From an uncultured beta proteobacterium (lineage in GTDB: Bacteria; Pseudomonadota; Gammaproteobacteria; Burkholderiales; Burkholderiaceae): 19,836 nt of DNA. Location of the stretch: NCBI GenBank assembly GCA_903909925.1, contig CAIVXR010000143.1, positions 1-19,836 of the forward strand, read 5' to 3'. The notes beneath the pieces were generated by a model. That model ran no database searches and had not been told where the DNA came from. It saw only the letters and a program-made list of their open reading frames with translations. This document shows, one piece after another, positions 14,321-19,836 of the stretch. How positions within the stretch are numbered: position 1 is the first letter of the stretch; every line of letters begins with the position of its first letter. Both the position numbers and the translations under genes were made by a program.

Positions 14321-14647
14321 ATGAGTGCCGGTATTAAATATGTAACTGACGCCTCTTTCGAACAAGACGTCCTCAAGTCAGATAAACCTGTTCTCCTCGA
14401 CTTCTGGGCCGAATGGTGTGGTCCTTGCAAAATGATTGGCCCAATCCTGGAAGAGCTCTCCGGTGAGTATGGCGACAAGTTGCAAATCGCAAAAATGAAC
14501 GTAGATGAGAACCAAGGTGTTCCAGCCCAGTTCAATATTCGCGGCATTCCGACCCTAATCCTATTCAAAAATGGCACTGTGGCTGCTCAAAAAGTAGGCG
14601 CTTTGGCCAAATCCCAGTTGTCTGCCTTTATTGATAGTCATCTGTAA
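14321..14647 (+). CDS. trxA: Thioredoxin 1
   Basis: A 108-residue cytoplasmic disulfide reductase with the active site WCGPC in LLDFWAEWCGPCKMIGPIL, the cis-proline segment RGIPTLILFKNG, and an otherwise complete thioredoxin fold (E. coli TrxA is 108-109 residues). It reduces ribonucleotide reductase, PAPS reductase and other dithiol clients and is recycled by thioredoxin reductase, which is not in this window. AAGGA sits 6 nt before the ATG. It precedes rho, the same order as in E. coli, but a strong terminator separates them and rho has its own promoter. Confidence 0.97.
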   Translation: MSAGIKYVTDASFEQDVLKSDKPVLLDFWAEWCGPCKMIGPILEELSGEYGDKLQIAKMNVDENQGVPAQFNIRGIPTLILFKNGTVAAQKVGALAKSQLSAFIDSHL

Positions 14648-14657
14648 ATAGTCCCAC

Positions 14658-14690
14658 ACCACGGGTTCACTAGCTGAGCCTGTGGTTTTT
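14658..14690 (+). terminator. Intrinsic terminator of trxA
   Basis: A 12-bp stem, ACCACGGGTTCA (14658-14669) with TGAGCCTGTGGT (14675-14686), contains two G-U pairs and a 5-nt loop, and is followed by T5 (14686-14690). It starts 11 nt after the trxA stop. Confidence 0.9.
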
Positions 14691-14705
14691 ATCTACTACC
14701 CCTAC

Positions 14706-14733
14706 TTGCCAGACCCATTTTTTAGTGTAGTAT
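14706..14733 (+). promoter_or_regulatory. Probable rho promoter
   Basis: TTGCCA (14706-14711), a 16-nt spacer and TAGTAT (14728-14733) resemble a sigma-70 promoter. It sits just after the trxA terminator and gives a start near 14740, leaving a leader of about 185 nt before rho. Confidence 0.55.
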
Positions 14734-14924
14734 TGCGTTTAACAGTAGTTCAGCGCCTCGTGATTACTAAGCAAAGCGCTCATTTCCAGCAATTACCTCC
14801 CCCATCTCTTAAGTAAATCTCCCAAATTCTGTTTTCCCATATCTGCTTGATTTCCATCAGCGCAGCGATACCCCAAAACCAATTGATCTAATCCCTTTTT
14901 TCTTTATCAACATCCGAGAACCAC
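14734..14924 (+). promoter_or_regulatory. C-rich, G-poor rho leader, candidate rut site
   Basis: The untranslated stretch before rho is strikingly cytosine-rich and guanine-poor: in 14785-14861 I count 26 C against 6 G in 77 nt, with runs such as ACCTCCCCCATCTC and repeated YC dinucleotides. Little stable structure is apparent. Unstructured C-rich RNA is what Rho binds, and E. coli rho is autoregulated by Rho-dependent termination in its leader. The same feedback is the simplest reading here. No ATG occurs in the stretch; a GTG-started 18-codon frame (14760-14816) has no ribosome binding site. Confidence 0.55.
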
Positions 14925-16187
14925 ATGCAATTAACTGAACTCAAAGTACTCCACGTATCCGCCCTGCTTGAAATGGCAGCTAGCTTGGAGATTGAAAATA
15001 CCCAAAGGATGCGCAAACAAGAATTGATGTTTGCCATTTTGAAGAAACGCGCTAAAGCTGGTGAAATGGTTTTTGGTGACGGTACTTTAGAGGTCTTACC
15101 AGATGGCTTTGGTTTCTTACGCTCTCCTGAAGCCTCTTACATGGCTTCTCCTGATGATATTTATATCTCCCCTGCGCAGATCCGCCGTTTTAACTTACAT
15201 ACTGGTGACAGCGTTGAGGGTGAAGTGCGTACACCAAAAGATGGTGAGCGTTACTTTGCTTTAGTGAAGGTTGACAAGATCAATGGTTTGGCTCCAGAGG
15301 CCCTCAAGAACCGCATCATGTTTGAGAACTTAACGCCACTACACCCAAATCGCACCATTTTATTAGAGCGTGATATCAAAGCAGAAGAAAACTTAACTGG
15401 CCGAATCATCGATATGATTTCCCCGATCGGCTTTGGTCAACGCGGTTTGATTGTGTCCTCACCCAAATCTGGTAAGACGGTGATGATGCAGCACATCGCG
15501 CATGCCATCTCCGCCAACAACCCTGATGCAATCTTGATTGTTCTATTAGTAGACGAGCGTCCTGAAGAAGTGACCGAGATGCAACGCTCAGTTCGCGGTG
15601 AAGTCGTTGCTTCTACTTTTGATGAGCCAGCAGTTCGTCACGTTCAAGTTGCCGAGATGGTGATTGAAAAAGCAAAGCGCTTAGTGGAGATGGGTAAAGA
15701 TGTCATCATCTTGCTTGACTCCATTACCCGACTTGCTCGCGCATACAACACGGTGATTCCTTCATCTGGAAAAGTACTTTCTGGTGGTGTGGATGCCAAT
15801 GCTTTGCAACGTCCAAAACGCTTCTTCGGTGCAGCCCGTAATATTGAAGAAGGTGGTTCATTAACCATCATCGCTACTGCCCTGATTGAAACTGGTAGCC
15901 GGATGGATGACCTCATTTACGAAGAGTTCAAAGGTACTGGCAATATGGAAGTGCACCTTGAGCGCCGCTTGGCTGAGCGCCGCGTGTACCCATCGATTAA
16001 CCTAAATAAGTCTGGTACCCGCCGCGAGGAATTGCTGGTCAAGGCAGAAAACCTCCAGAAAATCTGGGTATTGCGTAAATTGCTGGCCGATATGGACGAT
16101 ATCGAAGCGATGAACTTCATCGTAGATAAGCTCAAATCGACCAAAAACAACGGTGAATTCTTCGACCTGATGCGTCGCGGAGGCTAA
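14925..16187 (+). CDS. rho: Transcription termination factor Rho
   Basis: A 420-residue hexameric RNA helicase that ends untranslated transcripts (E. coli Rho is 419). The N-terminal helical domain (residues 1-47) and the cold-shock-like RNA-binding domain (48-118; FGDGTLEVLPDGFGFLR, then DDIYISPAQIRRFNL) are complete. The P-loop is SPKSGKT with K181, K184 and T185 at the same numbers as in E. coli. Walker B is VIILLDSITRLARA, the Q-loop region is VLSGGVDANALQRPKRFFGAARNIE, and the R-loop/arginine-finger region is LNKSGTRREELL. SSPKSGKT replaces the APPKAGKT of E. coli. The ATG has only a weak GAG-type ribosome binding site. The long C-rich leader suggests autoregulation, and a hairpin terminator follows the stop. 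Confidence 0.98.
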   Translation: MQLTELKVLHVSALLEMAASLEIENTQRMRKQELMFAILKKRAKAGEMVFGDGTLEVLPDGFGFLRSPEASYMASPDDIYISPAQIRRFNLHTGDSVEGEVRTPKDGERYFALVKVDKINGLAPEALKNRIMFENLTPLHPNRTILLERDIKAEENLTGRIIDMISPIGFGQRGLIVSSPKSGKTVMMQHIAHAISANNPDAILIVLLVDERPEEVTEMQRSVRGEVVASTFDEPAVRHVQVAEMVIEKAKRLVEMGKDVIILLDSITRLARAYNTVIPSSGKVLSGGVDANALQRPKRFFGAARNIEEGGSLTIIATALIETGSRMDDLIYEEFKGTGNMEVHLERRLAERRVYPSINLNKSGTRREELLVKAENLQKIWVLRKLLADMDDIEAMNFIVDKLKSTKNNGEFFDLMRRGG

Positions 16188-16199
16188 TTTAAGGCCTCT

Positions 16200-16220
16200 A
16201 GGGCTAGTTTTAGCCCTTTT
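16200..16220 (+). terminator. Intrinsic terminator of rho
   Basis: AGGGCTA (16200-16206) pairs with TAGCCCT (16211-16217) across a GTTT loop, followed by TTT then G. It begins 13 nt after the rho stop. The T tract is short but the position is typical. Confidence 0.8.
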
Positions 16221-16254
16221 GAGACCCTGAAAATGCGCTTTGTTGTTGATTTCA

Positions 16255-16263
16255 TGGCATAAT
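16255..16263 (+). promoter_or_regulatory. Candidate extended -10 promoter of the L31 gene
   Basis: TGGCATAAT (TG, one base, CATAAT) fits an extended -10 element, with no good -35 at 16-18 nt. It would give a leader of about 85 nt before the ATG at 16354. It sits between the rho terminator and the L31 gene, where a promoter is needed. Confidence 0.4.
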
Positions 16264-16353
16264 TTCGCCTTTGTTGCACCATTAACCGCTTTTAACTTGG
16301 GAAAGTATTTAGGTTCTTATAACTTAAACGGCTACCCGCTCATAGGACTCAAA

Positions 16354-16716
16354 ATGAAACCTGGCATTCACCCCGAATATCGTGAAATCGTCTTCGTAGA
16401 CGTTTCTAATAATTTCAGCTTCAAGACTCGCTCCACGATGTCTACTAAAGAGACAATCAAATGGGAAGATGGCAAAGAATATCCTTTAGCCAAGATCGAG
16501 ACTTCATCTGAATCACACCCTTTTTACACTGGTACCCAAAAAATCATGGATACCGCTGGTCGTGTTGAGAAATTCCGTCAGAAATTTGGTACCAAAGCTG
16601 TTGCTAAGTCTACCGGTGATGGCGCTGCTAAAACAGCTGAGAAAAAAGCTGCTGCTGCAGAAGCTAAAGCTGCTGCCAAGCCAGCTGCTAAGTCAGCTGC
16701 CAAGAAGAAGGCTTAA
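16354..16716 (+). CDS. rpmE2: 50S ribosomal protein L31 type B (bL31B) with long Ala/Lys tail
   Basis: A 120-residue ribosomal protein. The core (residues 1-85) is bL31 type B: MKPGIHPEYREIVFVDVSN at the start, SFKTRSTM, TIKWEDGKEYPLAKIETSSE, and HPFYTGTQKIMDTAGRVEKF at the end. It lacks the CxxC zinc motif of type A L31, as expected for the zinc-independent paralogue. The remaining ~35 residues are a low-complexity Ala/Lys tail (AAKTAEKKAAAAEAKAAAKP and on to AAKKKA), making it clearly longer than the usual 80-90 residues. The start at 16354 is chosen because family members begin MKPGIHP and TAGGA precedes it; an in-frame ATG at 16240 would add 38 unrelated residues. A hairpin terminator follows. 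Confidence 0.95.
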   Translation: MKPGIHPEYREIVFVDVSNNFSFKTRSTMSTKETIKWEDGKEYPLAKIETSSESHPFYTGTQKIMDTAGRVEKFRQKFGTKAVAKSTGDGAAKTAEKKAAAAEAKAAAKPAAKSAAKKKA

Positions 16717-16765
16717 TTCACTTCAATTCGTAGGGTATGTGAAATACCTACTCTGCGAGATAATC

Positions 16766-16789
16766 AAGGCAGCATTTGCTGCCTTTTTT
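16766..16789 (+). terminator. Intrinsic terminator of the L31 gene
   Basis: AAGGCAGC (16766-16773) and GCTGCCTT (16778-16785) form an 8-bp perfect stem with an ATTT loop, followed by a run of T to 16789 and more T-rich sequence. It is about 50 nt past the stop. The glycosyltransferase start follows 28 nt later, so that gene needs readthrough or its own promoter. Confidence 0.92.
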
Positions 16790-16816
16790 ATTTTTGTTTT
16801 TGCTTAAATAGAGTTC

Positions 16817-18535
16817 ATGGTCAAACTTACCGCTGCAGCCACTAATTCCATTCCGCGCATCATTATTTTTGCGCTGACACTGGTTTATGGTTTTGCAGGA
16901 CTCTTCTTTCGCGATCCTTGGAAAAATGAGGACGCAATTGGCTTTGGTGGTATGTGGACCTTGTTTCGTGGTAATTCTGTCGATTGGGTTGTACCACATA
17001 TTGCTGGTCGAGATATTTCCTTAGGTGCGCCACTACCCTACTGGATGGGCGCTACTCTCATTGAATTATTTGGCTCTTGGATTGGCGCCGCTAATGCCGC
17101 GCGCTTATATTCTGCCATTTGCTTTTTCTCAGCTGCTTTAGCAATTTGGTATGCCACCTATCTTTTAGGTCGTCGCCGTGAAGTGCAACCAATGGTGCTT
17201 GCTGTTGGCGGCCAACCAGATTTGAAGAGCTATGGAATGACCTTAGCAGATGGTGCGCTACTCATCTTCTTAGCTTGTGTTGGCTTAGCTCAACGCGCTC
17301 ACGAAACTACGCCAATGATGGCCCAGTTGATGGGCATTAGCATCGTGCTCTATGGAACTGTGCGTGGCTTAGATAAGCCATGGCAAGGTGGTTTTTGGAC
17401 TGGGCTTGGTATAGCCATTGTTGCCTTGTCTAGTAATCTCACCTTAAGCTTAATCATCGTTAGCGCAACCATCATTGCCGTAGTAGCAAGTAATGCAAAA
17501 TTGCGTTTTCGCTGGACATTAACGAGCACTGTTTTAGGCTTAATCGGTTTTGCTATTTGGCCGATTATTTGGTACTTAACTGATCTGCCAACTGATTTAC
17601 GCCATGCTGCACAAGAAGGTTGGCGCAATTCTCCAGAAATGCGTGCCGCCCCCTCAATTGAATCGCTTGGCTTTTTAAGTGTGAACTTTTGGGCCTATGC
17701 ATGGCCTGTTTGGCCACTTGCAATCATTTCCTTGGCCCACTGGGGTCGTGTGAAAGAAGCTGGCACTTGGCGTGCTCCGCATCTGTGTATTCCGCTTAGT
17801 CTATTTATTGGTAGCTTGATTTATGTTCTGTTCCGCTTAGAAGCTAATGAACATGATTTAATGATTCTGATACCGAGCCTAGCCATCATTGCCGCATTTA
17901 GCCTGCCGGTTTTGAAGCGCAGCATGATTAGTTTCATTGATTGGTTTGCAATGTTTAGTTTCACCATCATTGCTATTGCCATTTGGATTATTTGGTTAGC
18001 AAAAGTAACAGGTTATCCAGAATCAACTGCTGCTAACTTAGCCCGCTTACTCCCAGGCTTTACTTTTCAGTTCAACTTCCTCGCACTTTTTGTGGCGATA
18101 GTGATTACTGGCGCATGGCTTGCAGTAGTGCGCTGGAGAACCTCTCGTGCCCCTAAGGAAATCTGGCGCTGCCTCATTATCTCTGCATCTGGCACCACTT
18201 TGATGTGGGTTCTCTTAATGACATTGTGGTTGCCAACGATTAACTATGCCAAAACTTACCGTCAAGTCTCTGCACGTCTTACACAAGTAATGCCATCTGG
18301 TGCCGGCTGCATTAATACGAGCAATATTGGTGATGCTCAACTAGCCTCTTTTAGCTACTTCACTAAACTCTCTTTGCGCGATGACCCTAACTGTCCATGG
18401 ATGCTAACTCACAATCAATCTGAAGCTAAGGCCTACGCAAAGCTCAATAACAAAAAACTTACTTTACTTTGGGAAGACCGTCGTGCAGCTGACCGCGATG
18501 AACGTTTACGTCTTTACGAAGTCATCCCGGAATAA
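16817..18535 (+). CDS. ArnT-like membrane glycosyltransferase (GT39/PMT superfamily)
   Basis: A 572-residue polytopic inner-membrane protein with roughly 11-12 hydrophobic helices (first at about 12-31). Just after helix 1 is RDPWKNEDAIGF (32-43), the acidic first-loop motif of ArnT-type enzymes that holds the catalytic Asp or Glu. ArnT and relatives move a sugar from a polyprenyl phosphate carrier to lipid A or another acceptor on the periplasmic face. The C-terminal soluble part (from about residue 480) has two Cys (GAGCINTSN and DPNCPW). The acceptor and donor are not predictable here, and no arn or pmr operon is nearby. It is followed 3 nt later by a MATE transporter, so the two are probably co-transcribed. 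The ATG at 16817 has a weak AGAG ribosome binding site. Confidence 0.82.
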   Translation: MVKLTAAATNSIPRIIIFALTLVYGFAGLFFRDPWKNEDAIGFGGMWTLFRGNSVDWVVPHIAGRDISLGAPLPYWMGATLIELFGSWIGAANAARLYSAICFFSAALAIWYATYLLGRRREVQPMVLAVGGQPDLKSYGMTLADGALLIFLACVGLAQRAHETTPMMAQLMGISIVLYGTVRGLDKPWQGGFWTGLGIAIVALSSNLTLSLIIVSATIIAVVASNAKLRFRWTLTSTVLGLIGFAIWPIIWYLTDLPTDLRHAAQEGWRNSPEMRAAPSIESLGFLSVNFWAYAWPVWPLAIISLAHWGRVKEAGTWRAPHLCIPLSLFIGSLIYVLFRLEANEHDLMILIPSLAIIAAFSLPVLKRSMISFIDWFAMFSFTIIAIAIWIIWLAKVTGYPESTAANLARLLPGFTFQFNFLALFVAIVITGAWLAVVRWRTSRAPKEIWRCLIISASGTTLMWVLLMTLWLPTINYAKTYRQVSARLTQVMPSGAGCINTSNIGDAQLASFSYFTKLSLRDDPNCPWMLTHNQSEAKAYAKLNNKKLTLLWEDRRAADRDERLRLYEVIPE

Positions 18536-18538
18536 ATA

Positions 18539-19836
18539 GTGCTGCACTTTAAGCTGTCGCGCCTGCGCGAGGACGTTCCTGCTTTACTCAAACTTGCTGG
18601 TCCTCTTCTGATTGGTCAGTTAGCCGTGATTATGTTTGGCGTATTAGATACGGCCATGACAGCACGTTACTCTGCTGAAGACTTAGCCGCTTTAGCAATG
18701 GCCTCAGCAATCTTTATCAGCATTTATGTTGGCTTGACTGGAGTAGTATCTGCCCTCGCCCCAATTGCTGGGCAGCTCTTTGGCGCTAAACGGTATTCCG
18801 AAATCGGCGAAGAAGTGAGGCAAGCTACTTGGCTTGCATTAGGCCTCACTATCCTTGGCTGCTTGATTTTGACCAATGCAGATCACGTACTGGCGATCTC
18901 TCAAGTTAATCCAGACATTGAAGGTAAGGCACGGTTATATCTAAACATTCTGGCTATTGGCTTACCTGCCAGCATGGTGATGCGGGTATTAATGGCTTTG
19001 CATAATGCCGTTTCTCGCCCTGCCGTGATTACGATCATCCAACTCATTGGGCTGGGACTAAAGCTACCCTTAAATTTGTTATTTATTTATGGTGGCTTTG
19101 GCATTGAAGGTATGGGTGGCCCTGGATGTGCGGTAGCGACCGTCATCATTAACTGGACTTGGATGCTGTTGACTCTAGGATTTGTTCTATTTGATCACTT
19201 CTATAAACCCTTTGAGATTTTTGTACGTTTTAGCACGCCAGATTGGCAGCGTATCTGGACGCTATTAAAGCTGGGCACACCTATTGGCTTTAGCTATTTA
19301 ATCGAGGTAACTTCATTTACTTTTATGTCGCTCTTTATCGCGCGCTTGGGCACTACAGCTTTAGCTGGACATCAAATTGTCGCCAATCTAGGGACTGTAA
19401 TTTACATGGTGCCGCTCTCCCTCTCGATTGCAACCATGACCTTAGTATCGCAATCTATTGGTGCCAACAAACCAGAACGTGCCGAGGAGATTGGCTGGTC
19501 ATCAGTACTATTTACAACCGCTACCTGCATCACCATTGGCATTGCCGTCTGGGTCTTCAGAATGCAGCTATTAGACTTGTATGATCCGCCAGCGCAAGTA
19601 AAAGCCTTTTCGATTCCCCTCTTTTTGTTTATTGCCTTCTACCAAATATTTGATGCCCTGCAAGTGACTGCAGCATTTATTCTGCGGGCTTATCGGATTG
19701 CTTTTTGGCCTATGCTGATCTACGCAGGATCACTATGGGGCGTAGGTCTTGGTGGTGGCTACCTCATGGGCTTTAATGTTTTTGGCAATGTCCCCACCTT
19801 CTTGCAAGGCGCAAATGGTTTCTGGGCGGGCAACAG
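18539..19836 (+). CDS. MATE family efflux transporter (NorM-like), partial
   Basis: An open frame from GTG 18539 continues without a stop to the right edge (432 codons visible). The product has alternating hydrophobic helices and MATE features: LAGPLLIGQLAVIMFGVLDT near the start, ALAPIAGQLFGAKR around residues 74-87, and in the second half TPIGFSYLIEVTSF, AGHQIVANLGTVIYMVPLSL, and TLVSQSIGANKPERA. These correspond to the two homologous six-helix halves. NorM-type proteins export cationic drugs or metabolites in exchange for Na+ or H+. No ATG precedes the first helix and an in-frame stop lies at 18533-18535, so GTG is the only sensible start. Probably only the last 25-30 residues are missing. 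Its 3-nt spacing from the glycosyltransferase suggests one operon; the substrate is unknown. Confidence 0.93.
   Translation, partial: MLHFKLSRLREDVPALLKLAGPLLIGQLAVIMFGVLDTAMTARYSAEDLAALAMASAIFISIYVGLTGVVSALAPIAGQLFGAKRYSEIGEEVRQATWLALGLTILGCLILTNADHVLAISQVNPDIEGKARLYLNILAIGLPASMVMRVLMALHNAVSRPAVITIIQLIGLGLKLPLNLLFIYGGFGIEGMGGPGCAVATVIINWTWMLLTLGFVLFDHFYKPFEIFVRFSTPDWQRIWTLLKLGTPIGFSYLIEVTSFTFMSLFIARLGTTALAGHQIVANLGTVIYMVPLSLSIATMTLVSQSIGANKPERAEEIGWSSVLFTTATCITIGIAVWVFRMQLLDLYDPPAQVKAFSIPLFLFIAFYQIFDALQVTAAFILRAYRIAFWPMLIYAGSLWGVGLGGGYLMGFNVFGNVPTFLQGANGFWAGN

Noticed and set aside
14760..14816. GTG-started 18-codon frame as a rho leader peptide
   Set aside because: There is no ribosome binding site, GTG is a weak start and the sequence follows from the C-rich composition. 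It was kept only as part of the leader description.
16310..16335. TTCTTATAACTTAA as a Zur box for the L31 gene
   Set aside because: Only the central TTATAA agrees with the Zur palindrome and the arms do not match.

Overview
The window looks like chromosomal DNA of a low-GC member of the Burkholderiales, most likely Polynucleobacter or a close relative. This is an inference from AT-leaning betaproteobacterial genes, two Bug-family (TctC-like) periplasmic receptors, an AddAB helicase-nuclease, and the trxA, rho, type B L31 order. No rRNA, tRNA, CRISPR array, insertion sequence or phage module was found.

Layout. 1-748 (minus) holds a YkgJ-type cysteine-cluster protein translationally coupled to a Bug receptor that runs off the left edge. 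811-1532 (plus) is a HigBA-like toxin-antitoxin pair with a near-perfect palindrome upstream and a strong hairpin after it. 1595-1738 (minus) is a probable unlisted 47-residue single-span membrane protein with a very good ribosome binding site. 1881-3697 (minus) is umuDC, encoding DNA polymerase V, behind a textbook LexA box. 3822-5836 (plus) is a TtuC/DmlA-type hydroxyacid dehydrogenase coupled to a second Bug receptor, closed by a perfect bidirectional terminator. 5914-6878 (minus) is an exported TPR protein with a membrane helix and an Asp/Gly repeat tail, perhaps followed by a 38-codon ORF. 7015-7670 (plus) is a BrnT-BrnA toxin-antitoxin pair whose toxin mRNA looks leaderless. 7675-14186 (minus) is addB-addA, meeting brnA tail to tail with a 4-nt gap. 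From 14321 all genes are on the plus strand: trxA, rho with a long C-rich leader, an L31 type B gene with a long Ala/Lys tail, an ArnT-like membrane glycosyltransferase and a MATE transporter cut by the right edge.

How it fits together. The window is rich in DNA-damage functions: SOS-induced translesion synthesis (UmuDC) and double-strand-break processing (AddAB), with two small toxin-antitoxin modules beside them. The dehydrogenase and its coupled receptor suggest uptake and oxidation of a tartrate- or malate-like hydroxyacid, although no TctAB permease is present here. trxA, rho and L31 are housekeeping genes, each followed by its own intrinsic terminator.

I see no single large unknown system. 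The observations most worth following are the 47-aa membrane protein downstream of umuC, the BrnTA module abutting addA, the C-rich G-poor rho leader, and the repeat-tailed TPR protein.
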